Source of the DNA: an uncultured Prevotellaceae bacterium
GTDB lineage: Bacteria; Bacteroidota; Bacteroidia; Bacteroidales; Bacteroidaceae
Length of the DNA stretch: 25,897 nucleotides
Direction of reading: 5' to 3'
Assembly (NCBI GenBank): GCA_937877605.1
Contig: CALFJA010000109.1
Coordinates: 1-25,897, forward strand
Part shown: piece by piece, positions 1 through 7,299 of the stretch
Layout: the number at the start of each line of letters is the position of its first letter
How positions within the stretch are numbered: position 1 is the stretch's first letter
Made by a program: the position numbers and the translations under genes
The notes under the pieces: model-generated
The model's database searches: none
The model's input: only the letters and a program-made list of their open reading frames with translations
What the model was told of the DNA's origin: nothing

Positions 1-205
1 TCTGCATGGCGTAGGTGTTCATGTAGTAGGGCAGACGCGAGGAGCATCCGATGCCCGAAATGACGGCAATCTGATGCTGGGGAATGCCTATTTCGGCCAT
101 GGCTTTGTGGAGCGAGGCCAGGAAAAAGTGGTCGCCGCAGCCCGGGCACCAGCGCGGTTGCCCTTTTTTGTAGTCTGCTGCCTGGTGTATTGTGTTCAGT
201 TCCAT
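1..205 (-). CDS. korB: 2-oxoacid:ferredoxin oxidoreductase subunit beta (partial, N-terminus only)
   Basis: The first 68 or so residues of the thiamine-diphosphate-binding beta subunit of a 2-oxoacid:ferredoxin oxidoreductase; the rest lies beyond the left edge. The peptide starts MELNTIHQAADYKKGQ and then shows WCPGCGD and GIGCSSR, the Cys-containing segments that in this family bind a [4Fe-4S] cluster close to the TPP site. The ATG at 205 lies inside the last codons of korA (10-nt overlap), so the two are translationally coupled, as expected for subunits of one enzyme. With KorA it would interconvert a 2-oxoacid plus CoA and the acyl-CoA plus CO2 using ferredoxin. 2-Oxoglutarate is the likely substrate by family resemblance, but a branched-chain oxoacid cannot be excluded from this fragment. 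Confidence 0.9.
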   Translation of the reverse strand, partial: MELNTIHQAADYKKGQPRWCPGCGDHFFLASLHKAMAEIGIPQHQIAVISGIGCSSRLPYYMNTYAMQ

Positions 206-2040
206 GCTATCAGCTTCTTGAATTTGGTTACTAATGTGTTGACATTGAAGGGCTGTCCTTTTATTTCGTCGTGCGTCCAGAACCTTGCGTTTGGCACTTT
301 CGACTGGAGGTAGGCTGCCAATTGTCCGCTGTTTTGTTCGGCAACGACCACATTGGGGTAGCTTTGGAGTACCTGTGCGGCGTTTTCCGGCAGCGGATTG
401 ATGTAAGAGAACTGTGCCAGTGCCACCTTGTAGCCTTCCTGCCGCATCTGATCCATGACGGCATGGAGGTGTCCGTAGGTTCCGCCGAAGCCCACAATGA
501 GCAGTTGGGCGTCGGCTTTGTCGCCCTCAACCTGTAGCCGTGGCACTTTGATTTCTTCCACCTTGCGAGCCCGGAGTCCGCACATGAGTTCATGGTTTTC
601 CGGTTCTGTAGAGATGGCTCCGGTGCGATTGTCCTTTTCCAGTCCGCCGATGATGTGCTCATAGCCTTCCTGTCCGGGCACGGCCCAGTAGCGGGCGTGG
701 TTGTCGTCATCGCGTTTGTAGGGGCTGTAGTTGCCTTTTTGTTCAGGAAGTGCGCGGTGGGGGATTATTTCGGGGAGTTCGTCGATGTCGGGAATGCGCC
801 ATGCTGCCGAGCCATTGGCAATGTAGGCGTCGGAAAGCAGGATGACGGGCGTCATGTGTTCGAGTGCTATTTTGCAGGCGTTGTAGGCTGCATCGAAGCA
901 GTTGGTGGGGCTTGTTGCGGCGATGACGGGCATCGGACTCTCTCCGTTCCGTCCGTAGAGAGCCATGAGCAGGTCGGCTTGTTCGCTTTTGGTGGGCAGT
1001 CCCGTTGAAGGGCCTCCGCGCTGAACATCGATGATGACCAGTGGAAGTTCGTCCATTACGGCCAGGTTGATGGCTTCGGATTTCAGGCACATGCCAGGTC
1101 CGCTGGTGGAGGTCACGGCCAGCGCGCCGCCGAACGATGCTCCGATGGCACTGGATGCGGCCGATATTTCGTCCTCGCATTGGACGGTGATGACGCCGAG
1201 CGACTTGTGCTTGGCCAGTTCGTGGAGGATGTCCGTGGCCGGCGTGATGGGGTAGGAGCCGAGATAGAGTTGCAGTCCGGCTTTCTCTGCTGCTGCAATC
1301 AGTCCGTAGGCCGTGGCCTTGTTGCCGGTGATGTCCATGTATCTGCCCGGTGTCTTCTGTTTCGATTCAATCCGGTAGGTGGACGGCACGGAGGCATGCA
1401 CATTGTGACCGTAGTCGTATCCGGCCTGCACCACGATGCAGTTGGCTTCTGCTATGGCCGGTTTCTTGGCAAATTTCTCGTGCAGGTAGTTGAAGACCAG
1501 CTGGAGGTCGCGGTTGAAGAGCCAGCACACCAGTCCGAGCGCAAACATGTTCCGGCACTTCAGCATGGCCTTGTGGTCCATCTGTTGTTCCTTGAGTGCA
1601 TCCTTCACCATGCTGGTCAGCGGGCAGAGCACCACGCGGTCGGGGTCTATGCCCATTTCGCCGAGGAAGTCGTCGGTCTGGAATTCCGCTTTGCGCAGGT
1701 CGCTCTCGCCGAAGTTGTCGGTATCGACGATGATGGTGGCCTGCGGTTTTGCAAACTTGTATTGTGTCTTCAGTGCGGCAGCGTTCATACAAACCAGCAC
1801 ATCGCACTGGTCGCCCGGAGTGTAGACTTGTTGGGAGCCGATGTGCACCTGGAAGCCGCTGACACCCGTGAGTGAGCCTTGCGGGGCGCGGATGTCGGCA
1901 GGATAGTCTGGAAAGGTGGAGATGCTGTTGCCCGCAATGGCCGAAACGGTTGAGAAAATATTACCGGCCAGTTGCATACCGTCGCCAGAGTCACCCGAGA
2001 AGCGGACGACAACCTGGTCTAGTTCTTTGATTTCTAACAT
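196..2040 (-). CDS. korA: 2-oxoacid:ferredoxin oxidoreductase subunit alpha (fused gamma-alpha)
   Basis: A 614-residue alpha subunit with the gamma domain fused in front, the arrangement usual for KorA. The N-terminal gamma domain carries the glycine-rich GDSGDG at residues 16-21. The alpha (pyrimidine-binding) domain starts near residue 245 and has YPITP, followed by a conserved CEDEISAASSAIGASFGGA stretch and a C-terminal transketolase-like domain. It pairs with KorB, which begins inside its last codons. The probable reaction is the reversible oxidative decarboxylation of 2-oxoglutarate to succinyl-CoA with ferredoxin. In anaerobic Bacteroidota this step usually links the partial TCA cycle to ferredoxin (established for the family; substrate here inferred). 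The ATG at 2040 is the only start that preserves the GDSGDG domain. Confidence 0.95.
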   Translation of the reverse strand: MLEIKELDQVVVRFSGDSGDGMQLAGNIFSTVSAIAGNSISTFPDYPADIRAPQGSLTGVSGFQVHIGSQQVYTPGDQCDVLVCMNAAALKTQYKFAKPQATIIVDTDNFGESDLRKAEFQTDDFLGEMGIDPDRVVLCPLTSMVKDALKEQQMDHKAMLKCRNMFALGLVCWLFNRDLQLVFNYLHEKFAKKPAIAEANCIVVQAGYDYGHNVHASVPSTYRIESKQKTPGRYMDITGNKATAYGLIAAAEKAGLQLYLGSYPITPATDILHELAKHKSLGVITVQCEDEISAASSAIGASFGGALAVTSTSGPGMCLKSEAINLAVMDELPLVIIDVQRGGPSTGLPTKSEQADLLMALYGRNGESPMPVIAATSPTNCFDAAYNACKIALEHMTPVILLSDAYIANGSAAWRIPDIDELPEIIPHRALPEQKGNYSPYKRDDDNHARYWAVPGQEGYEHIIGGLEKDNRTGAISTEPENHELMCGLRARKVEEIKVPRLQVEGDKADAQLLIVGFGGTYGHLHAVMDQMRQEGYKVALAQFSYINPLPENAAQVLQSYPNVVVAEQNSGQLAAYLQSKVPNARFWTHDEIKGQPFNVNTLVTKFKKLIAWN

Positions 2041-2069
2041 GGTTGCGTATGGAATACGATTGTAAGGTT

Positions 2070-2083
2070 AACAGGAGCCTGTT
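2070..2083. repeat. Short dyad AACAGG-AG-CCTGTT upstream of korA
   Basis: A perfect 6-bp inverted repeat with a 2-bp spacer, about 30 nt upstream of the korA ATG. The spacing is too tight for an RNA loop, so if it is functional it would be a DNA operator. No regulator is encoded nearby. It could be chance. Confidence 0.25.
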
Positions 2084-2124
2084 GTGTTTTTGCTTTGCAA
2101 AATTGGTAAATATAATTGAGTTGG

Positions 2125-2154
2125 CAAAGGAATAGCGGCAAAATTTCCACACAA
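2125..2154 (-). promoter_or_regulatory. Possible korA promoter (weak)
   Basis: On the minus strand TTCCTTTG (2125-2132) resembles the Bacteroidota -7 box TAnnTTTG with one mismatch, and TTG (2152-2154) sits 19 nt upstream in the -33 position. It would give a leader of about 75 nt before korA. The match is imperfect. Confidence 0.3.
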
Positions 2155-2210
2155 TCTGACAGGTGTCTTCCATCACTTTCGGAGCGTTGAAATCCGGGAG
2201 GTTTACACCT

Positions 2211-2300
2211 GTTTTCCAAACGGGGCCCAAACGCAATGCATTTGAGCCCCGTTCGTGTTCCGTTTGGGCTCCAGTTGGACTGCGTTTGGGCCCCAAACGG
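2211..2300. repeat. Palindromic intergenic repeat, copy 1
   Basis: About 90 nt with two consecutive hairpins. Hairpin 1 pairs 2219-2235 with 2237-2253 (15 of 17 pairs, centred on the A of an ATGCAT-containing core). Hairpin 2 pairs 2264-2272 with 2288-2296 less perfectly. It aligns without gaps to 9462-9551 (about 70 of 90 identical by hand count). Two stem pairs in hairpin 1 differ between copies by compensatory double changes: 2221/2251 is C-G here and A-T in copy 2, and 2223/2249 is G-C here and A-T in copy 2. It lies between the 3' end of ribD and the 5' end of korA. Confidence 0.8.
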
Positions 2301-2401
2301 AAACGCACACCAGCCAACGGATGTGCAGTTCCTTCTAAGATATTGACTAACAGTTGGTTGCCTGTTTTCAGAAAGAAGTCCGGAAACGGGCATTTTTTGT
2401 C

Positions 2402-3340
2402 CTAATCGGCCGCAGAGTGCCGATAGATCGTGATGGTATTTTCGTCGATAGAGAGCATTTCTGCGACCACGGCATTGTGTGGTAATTGTGGTGCCGGCGT
2501 GCCGTTGCCCGCCACTTGCGCCGACCGTTCCACACGGATTTCGTCCCAAAGGTCCTTGTCGATAAAGCTCAGGAGGGTCTTGCGGCCGCCCTCTACGATG
2601 AGCGACTGCAGCGACTGTCGCCGGCATGCTTCAAACAACTGCTCCATGCCGAACTCGTTTGAGAGTACAAACCTGACAGGGTTCTTTCCAGCCCAGTGGC
2701 GTACATTCAGCAGCGGATGCTCGCGTTCGCCGGTTATGCGCCCCACCACGATGGCATCCTCCTCGGCGCGGAGGCGGTGTACCAGCATGCGGGTGCGGGA
2801 TGTTGAGATGGACAGGGGCTGCCCGTTGCGGTCGATGAACCCATCGGCGGTCTCGGCCCACTTCAGAATGATGTAGGGCAGCCCCTGCTCGTGGAACTTG
2901 AAGAACCTCCTGTTCAGCCAGCGGCACTCCTTTTCCAGCACGCCCACCGTCACCTCTATACCCGCCTGCCGGATGCGCTCGATGCCACGGCCGCTGACCT
3001 GGGAGAAACTGTCGACGCATCCCACCACCACGCGGGCGACTCCCTTGTGCACGATGAGGTCGGCACAGGGCGGTGTCTTGCCGTAATGGGCACAGGGCTC
3101 CAGGCTGACATAGAGCGTGGCACGGGAGAGCAAAGGCTCGTCGGCAGGCTGTACCGAGCGGAAGGCGTTCACCTCGGCGTGGGCTTCGCCGCAGCGGACA
3201 TGATAGCCCTCGCCGATAATCCTGCCGTCGGCCACCAACACGGCACCCACCATGGGGTTGGGGCGCGACTCCTGACGGCCGTGCGCAGCCAGTTCAAGAC
3301 ACCGGCGCATGTACTTTTCGTCTGTCAATTCTTTGCTCAT
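2402..3340 (-). CDS. ribD: Bifunctional riboflavin biosynthesis deaminase/reductase RibD
   Basis: 312 residues. The N-terminal cytidine-deaminase-like domain has the zinc and proton-shuttle motif HAEV (His54, Glu56) and PCAHYGKTPPC (Cys83, Cys92), the signature of diaminohydroxyphosphoribosylaminopyrimidine deaminase. The C-terminal RibD_C reductase domain begins near residue 155 (ILKWAETADGFID) and includes SLIVEGG and WDEIRVE. It carries out steps 2 and 3 of riboflavin synthesis from GTP. The reductase half looks short: relative to RibD proteins of about 350-370 residues, roughly 35 residues seem to be missing between FVLSNEFG and the SLIVEGG strand. The usual Asp in the GTRTxxxDNP segment reads Glu here (GEREHP). 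It is divergent from prmC, 26 nt away, so the promoters overlap. Deaminase assignment is secure; reductase activity is probable but less certain. Confidence 0.93.
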   Translation of the reverse strand: MSKELTDEKYMRRCLELAAHGRQESRPNPMVGAVLVADGRIIGEGYHVRCGEAHAEVNAFRSVQPADEPLLSRATLYVSLEPCAHYGKTPPCADLIVHKGVARVVVGCVDSFSQVSGRGIERIRQAGIEVTVGVLEKECRWLNRRFFKFHEQGLPYIILKWAETADGFIDRNGQPLSISTSRTRMLVHRLRAEEDAIVVGRITGEREHPLLNVRHWAGKNPVRFVLSNEFGMEQLFEACRRQSLQSLIVEGGRKTLLSFIDKDLWDEIRVERSAQVAGNGTPAPQLPHNAVVAEMLSIDENTITIYRHSAAD

Positions 3341-3362
3341 AGCGCAACTTTTAGTAATTTCG
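3332..3362 (+). promoter_or_regulatory. Candidate prmC promoter
   Basis: TTTG at 3332-3335 and TAATTTCG at 3355-3362 (one mismatch to TAnnTTTG) are separated by 19 nt, the preferred Bacteroidota spacing. The -33 element lies inside the first codons of ribD on the other strand. The predicted start site would fall almost on the prmC ATG (3367), implying a very short or absent leader. Confidence 0.4.
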
Positions 3363-3366
3363 CCAC

Positions 3367-4206
3367 ATGACCTACAATCAACTCTGGCACAGGCTTGTCC
3401 CGCTTTACACCGAAGGCGAGGCCAAGGCCATCGTGCGCCGGGTGCTGGAAGACCAGTTCGGACTGTCGTTCACGGAGATTGTCAGTGGCAAAGTTAGTGA
3501 ATTATCTCCGGAACAGACCGATTTTCTCGAAGAAATCATGGTCCGGCTTTCGACTGCTGAGCCCGTGCAGTATGTACTTGGCAGGGAAATGTTCTGCGGC
3601 CGCACTTTTCATGTCGACCGCCGTGTGCTCATTCCCCGGCCGGAAACCGCCTTGCTCTGTGAGCACATCGTGGATGCGCTTTCGGGTGAAGCCCCTGCGG
3701 CGCTCCGTCTGCTCGACATCGGCACCGGTTCGGGCTGCATAGCCATTACGCTTGCGCTGGAGTTGTCCGATGTGCAGGTGCATGGCTGGGACATTTCGGA
3801 CAGCGCACTGGCCGTGGCACGCCAGAATGCCCGTCGGCTCGGTGCTCAGGTGAAGTGGGGCCGGCACGACATCCTTGACATGGAAGGGAACGCCCAGCGG
3901 TGGGATGCCATCGTGTCGAACCCGCCCTACATCTGTCAGCACGAGCAAGCGCAGATACACCGCAATGTGTTGGACTACGAACCCCACAGCGCCCTCTTCG
4001 TTCCCGACGACGACCCATTGAAGTATTATCGTGCCATTGCCCGCTATGCCGTTGCCCATCTCAACGGGAACGGCATCCTATGGCTGGAAATCAACCACGC
4101 CTATGCCGGCCAACTGACGGCGCTGCTTCTGGCAGCTGGATTCAGACAGGTGGAAATGATGCCCGACCAGCAGGGCGATGACAGATTTGTTAAAGCCGCA
4201 CTTTGA
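3367..4206 (+). CDS. prmC: Peptide chain release factor N(5)-glutamine methyltransferase PrmC (HemK)
   Basis: 279 residues, the usual length. The N-terminal helical domain (1 to about 75) is followed by a Rossmann-fold SAM methyltransferase. The SAM-binding strand reads LLDIGTGSGCIAI near residue 115. NPPY at 185-188 is the catalytic motif that holds the glutamine amide of the release-factor GGQ loop. The protein methylates peptide release factors RF1 and RF2 in the cytoplasm. The start MTYNQLWHRLVPLY matches the beginning of Bacteroidota homologues as I know them. It is the first gene of a tight operon: recX begins 1 nt after its stop. Confidence 0.95.
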   Translation: MTYNQLWHRLVPLYTEGEAKAIVRRVLEDQFGLSFTEIVSGKVSELSPEQTDFLEEIMVRLSTAEPVQYVLGREMFCGRTFHVDRRVLIPRPETALLCEHIVDALSGEAPAALRLLDIGTGSGCIAITLALELSDVQVHGWDISDSALAVARQNARRLGAQVKWGRHDILDMEGNAQRWDAIVSNPPYICQHEQAQIHRNVLDYEPHSALFVPDDDPLKYYRAIARYAVAHLNGNGILWLEINHAYAGQLTALLLAAGFRQVEMMPDQQGDDRFVKAAL

Positions 4207-4207
4207 T

Positions 4208-4681
4208 ATGAAACCGATAACCGAAGAAACAGCCCGGGAGCGCCTTGCAGCACTTTGTTCAAGAAGCGAGCACTGCATCAGCCAGGTGAAGGAAAAGATG
4301 TACGACTGGGGCATTGCACCACAGGCACAGGACCGCATTGTGGACTACCTCCTTGCGCACCACTACATCGACGAGGAACGGTTCGCCCGCGTCTATATAG
4401 AGGACAAGGTTCACTACAACGGCTGGGGACCTCGGAAGATTGCGCAGATGCTTGTCGCGAAACGGATTGACAAGCAGGTGGTGCGTAACATCCTTGAAGA
4501 GATTGACCCGCAGGTGTTTGTAGGGCAGTTGCAGCCGTTGTTGCGGCAGAAGCAGCGCAGCGTGACGGGAAAGACTGCCTATGAGCGCTATTGCAAACTC
4601 GTCAGATTTGCCCTGGGACGCGGCTATGAGATGGAAACCATCAGGCAATGCCTGGCAGAGGTGGAGGAAGACGAGCCATGA
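4208..4681 (+). CDS. recX: Regulatory protein RecX
   Basis: 157 residues from the ATG at 4208 (MKPITEETARERLAALCSRS). A longer in-frame start at 4178 would overlap prmC by 29 nt and is less likely, because the family typically begins just before the first helix. The sequence shows the three tandem three-helix repeats of RecX. Recognisable parts are the SRSEHC...KMYDWG segment, YIDEERFARVYIEDKVHYNGWGPRKIAQML, and a C-terminal repeat ending YERYCKLVRFALGRGY. RecX binds RecA filaments and limits RecA activity. Here it is not next to recA but sits between prmC and comF. Its stop overlaps the comF ATG (ATGA). Confidence 0.9.
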   Translation: MKPITEETARERLAALCSRSEHCISQVKEKMYDWGIAPQAQDRIVDYLLAHHYIDEERFARVYIEDKVHYNGWGPRKIAQMLVAKRIDKQVVRNILEEIDPQVFVGQLQPLLRQKQRSVTGKTAYERYCKLVRFALGRGYEMETIRQCLAEVEEDEP

Positions 4682-5373
4682 GACACCTGCTGGCACGGCT
4701 GGTCGACTTTCTGGCACCGCGCATTTGCCCTGTGTGCGGCAACAGAATGGGCATACAAGAGAAGACTTGCTGTGTGCAATGCTATCTGGACCTGCCCGTT
4801 ACAGGTTTTGAACAGCATCCTGACGACAACAGCATGGCGGAGATGTTCTATGGAATCATTCCTTTCGAAAAGGCTGTTGCCATGTATTTCTATAAGAAAG
4901 GGAACAAGACTGCCAAGATTGTAGAGCAGTTCAAGTACCACAATCGTCCCCAACTTGCCGTTGAAATGGGCCGGATTTGCGCCCAGCGGTTGCTCCCCAC
5001 GGGCTTCTTTGAACAGATTGACTGCCTGGTTCCCGTTCCGTTGGCAAGGAAGCGCCAGCGCCAGCGCGGCTACAACCAGAGCATGATGCTGGCAAGGGGC
5101 ATCGCCAAGGAAACCGGCCTGCCTGTCGTGGGGGGGGTAATAGTGCGCAAAAAGTTCAAGCAAAGCCAGACGCGCCTTAGCCGAATGCAGCGCAACGAGA
5201 ACACGGCTAATGCCTTCCAACTGGCCGGCGGCACCCTGTTGGCCGGCAAACACATCCTGCTAATAGACGATGTGGTGACCACGGGGGCTACGCTCATTGC
5301 CTGTGCGGAGGCCGCCCTGCAAGCACCCGATGTCCGGTTGAACCTGCTTGCACTCGCCATGACGCACGACTAA
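4678..5373 (+). CDS. ComF family protein (phosphoribosyltransferase-like)
   Basis: 231 residues from the ATG at 4678, which overlaps the recX stop as ATGA. An N-terminal four-cysteine zinc finger (CPVCG...CCVQC, residues about 17-36) precedes a type I phosphoribosyltransferase fold. The PRPP-binding loop is LLIDDVVTTGATL near residues 194-206, and RQRGYNQSMMLA upstream is the other conserved ComF segment. ComF proteins take part in natural DNA uptake in competent species, and the family is also widespread in non-competent ones where its role is unclear. The enzymatic activity is not shown by sequence. The operon with recX suggests a link to DNA recombination or uptake (inference). Confidence 0.9.
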   Translation: MRHLLARLVDFLAPRICPVCGNRMGIQEKTCCVQCYLDLPVTGFEQHPDDNSMAEMFYGIIPFEKAVAMYFYKKGNKTAKIVEQFKYHNRPQLAVEMGRICAQRLLPTGFFEQIDCLVPVPLARKRQRQRGYNQSMMLARGIAKETGLPVVGGVIVRKKFKQSQTRLSRMQRNENTANAFQLAGGTLLAGKHILLIDDVVTTGATLIACAEAALQAPDVRLNLLALAMTHD

Positions 5374-5451
5374 TACATTCCCATTGTGGCTGAACCGTGC
5401 GGACAGCATAAATAATAGTGCTCCCATGACTGCAATTCGACGGTTTTTGCC

Positions 5452-5459
5452 TATCTTTG
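5452..5459 (+). promoter_or_regulatory. -7 box (TATCTTTG) of the nitroreductase operon
   Basis: TATCTTTG matches the Bacteroidota -7 consensus TAnnTTTG exactly. I do not see a clean -33 TTTG 19-21 nt upstream. It places the transcript start near 5466, which argues against the in-frame start at 5384 for the nitroreductase. Confidence 0.5.
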
Positions 5460-5485
5460 TGAAGAAAACAGCACTTACGGATAAT

Positions 5486-6184
5486 ATGAAGGAAATAATA
5501 ATGGACACCATCCGCCAGCGGCATGCCGTGCGGAAATATAAGGACAAGCCCATTGAGGCAGCCAAAATAGCGGAGATACAAGCGCTCATCGACGCCTGCA
5601 ACAAGGAGAGCGGCCTGCACATACAACTGGTAACCGACGAACCACGCGCTTTCTCCACGGGCATTTTCAAGTACGGGCAGTTCTCCGGCGTGAAGAACTA
5701 CTTGGTGCTGGTGGCACCCAAGAAGGGCAACTGGAAGGAAAAGGTGGGCTACTATGGACAGAAAATCGTGCTGCAGATGCAACAACTCGGGCTGAACACC
5801 TGCTGGGTTGCGCTGACTTTCAAGAATGTGAGGGACGCCTACGAACTGCAGTCAGGCGAAGAACTGAAACTGGTGGTGGCCTGCGGTTATGGCGAAACCA
5901 ATGGTGTTCCACATCCGCAGAAGCGCACCATGGCCGATCTCTCTATTGACGAGCGCAGCGAAAAGAGCGAACTTCCACAGTGGTTCCTGCAGGGAATGGA
6001 GGCTGCCATGCTTGCCCCGACGGCCGTCAACCAGCAGAAATTTGTCATTTCACTGCACGACGGCAACAAGGTTTCGGCCAAGGCAAAGTTCGATCTCTTC
6101 GGCAATGCACCCTACGACCTGGGCATTGTCAAGTGCAATTTTGAACTGGGAGCGGGCAGGGAGAACTTTGAATGGATAGAATAG
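5486..6184 (+). CDS. Nitroreductase family protein
   Basis: 232 residues from the ATG at 5486. The ATG at 5501 (MDTIRQRHAVRKY), preceded by AAGGAAA, is an equally plausible start. An in-frame ATG at 5384 lies upstream of the promoter and is rejected. The N-terminus has the RHAVRKY element that contacts FMN phosphate in this family. The middle shows GYYGQKIVLQMQQLGLNTCWVA, and the C-terminal part MLAPTAVNQQKF is another conserved FMN-site segment. It probably is a cytoplasmic flavin-dependent NAD(P)H oxidoreductase; the substrate is not predictable. It is a divergent, short member with an unusual C-terminal tail. The next gene starts within 30 nt of its stop, so the two are likely cotranscribed. 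Confidence 0.85.
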   Translation: MKEIIMDTIRQRHAVRKYKDKPIEAAKIAEIQALIDACNKESGLHIQLVTDEPRAFSTGIFKYGQFSGVKNYLVLVAPKKGNWKEKVGYYGQKIVLQMQQLGLNTCWVALTFKNVRDAYELQSGEELKLVVACGYGETNGVPHPQKRTMADLSIDERSEKSELPQWFLQGMEAAMLAPTAVNQQKFVISLHDGNKVSAKAKFDLFGNAPYDLGIVKCNFELGAGRENFEWIE

Positions 6185-6210
6185 ATATTATAATGGTAAC
6201 CGAAAAAACA

Positions 6211-7299
6211 ATGCGCAGATTGCTACGGGCAGGTATAATGCTCTTGCTGATAGGCATTGGCAGTGCACTGCAGGCACAGCCGGCAAGCGATTCACCCGTC
6301 TTTACCACGGTGAAAGCCAATCCTATTACCTCCATCAAGAACCAGTACCGTTCCGGCACCTGCTGGTGCTTTGCCTCGCTGGCATTCTTCGAGGCGGAAG
6401 TGCTCCGGCAAACGGGCAGGGAGGTGGACCTGTGTGAGATGTTCGTGGTCAACAAAGACTATATGGATTGTGCCGAATATCATGTCCGTCAGCACGGCGA
6501 CAGCCGATTTTCCGAAGGAGGTTCGGCCGACGATGCGCTTTCCGTGATTCGCAGAAACGGCATCTGCCCCGAAGAAGCCATGCCGGCACCAGGCTCACTG
6601 ACGGGCGACTCGCTGGCAAACTTCACAGAGTTCTTCAGTTTGCTCGAGCCTTATGTCAAGGCGGTGGCAAGGAGCAGGCAGCAGAAACTCTCTTCTCAAT
6701 GGCGCAAAGGGATGCAGGCAATACTCGATGCCTACCTCGGGGTCTGTCCGGAACAATTCACTATTGATGGGAAAATCTATACGCCGCAGACCTATGCGGC
6801 CTCGCTGGGACTTGACTGGGACGACTATGTGAGCCTGACCAGTTTCACCCATCATCCTTTCTTTACCGATTTCGTCATTGAAGCACCCTACAAGTGGCGC
6901 CCGAAACTGTCGTATAATATCCCTCTTGAGCAGTTGATGCAGGTGGTGGACACTGCACTCGACCGCGGATACACCGTCTGCTGGGGTGGAGATGTGAGTG
7001 GCAACGGCTTTACCCGAACCGGTCTGGCCGACACCCCCGACAAGGTTGCACCCACACAGGAAAGCCGTCAACGGCGGTTCGACCAGTGGGAGGCCACCTA
7101 CGACCATGTAATGCTTATTTACGGGAAGGCTGTCGATGCAGACGGACGCCCTTTCTACATGGTGAAGAACTCTTGGGGCGAGACCGGCAACTATGCTGGT
7201 ATCTGGTATATGTCGCGCGACTATATTGCCACTAATACCACTTATATATTCCTGAACCGTCAGGCATTGGACGAGGAACTTGCCCGGCATTTCAAATAA
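6211..7299 (+). CDS. Secreted C1B family cysteine peptidase (aminopeptidase C/bleomycin hydrolase-like)
   Basis: 362 residues from the ATG at 6211, chosen because MRRLLRAGIMLLLIGIGSALQAQ is a clean signal peptide with an AQA-type cleavage site. Alternative in-frame ATGs are at 6193 and 6172, the latter overlapping the nitroreductase stop. The catalytic set of papain-like C1B enzymes is visible: the oxyanion Gln and nucleophile Cys in KNQYRSGTCWCFAS, the His in YDHVMLIYG, and the Asn in VKNSWGE. Classical PepC and bleomycin hydrolase are cytoplasmic homohexamers of about 450 residues; this one is shorter and has an export signal. It therefore likely acts in the periplasm or outside, perhaps on peptides. 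The next gene starts within its stop codon (TAATG). Confidence 0.88.
   Translation: MRRLLRAGIMLLLIGIGSALQAQPASDSPVFTTVKANPITSIKNQYRSGTCWCFASLAFFEAEVLRQTGREVDLCEMFVVNKDYMDCAEYHVRQHGDSRFSEGGSADDALSVIRRNGICPEEAMPAPGSLTGDSLANFTEFFSLLEPYVKAVARSRQQKLSSQWRKGMQAILDAYLGVCPEQFTIDGKIYTPQTYAASLGLDWDDYVSLTSFTHHPFFTDFVIEAPYKWRPKLSYNIPLEQLMQVVDTALDRGYTVCWGGDVSGNGFTRTGLADTPDKVAPTQESRQRRFDQWEATYDHVMLIYGKAVDADGRPFYMVKNSWGETGNYAGIWYMSRDYIATNTTYIFLNRQALDEELARHFK

Larger units (their letters stand above)
2041..2401. other. Gene-free spacer between ribD and korA
   Basis: 361 nt between the ribD stop and the korA start (both minus strand). It holds the korA upstream region with a weak promoter and a short dyad, and copy 1 of the palindromic repeat. 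Short frames that run through it encode low-complexity peptides derived from the repeat and are not credible genes. I see no T-tract terminator after ribD. Confidence 0.7.

Noticed and set aside
2163..2405. Short open frames through repeat copy 1 (and 9291-9563 through copy 2) with similar peptides
   Set aside because: The peptide similarity is caused by the DNA repeat itself; the frames have no ribosome site, overlap real genes, and are readable in several frames.
5384..5485. Longer nitroreductase start at 5384
   Set aside because: The -7 box at 5452-5459 lies inside this segment, and the family begins at MDxIxxRHAVRKY.
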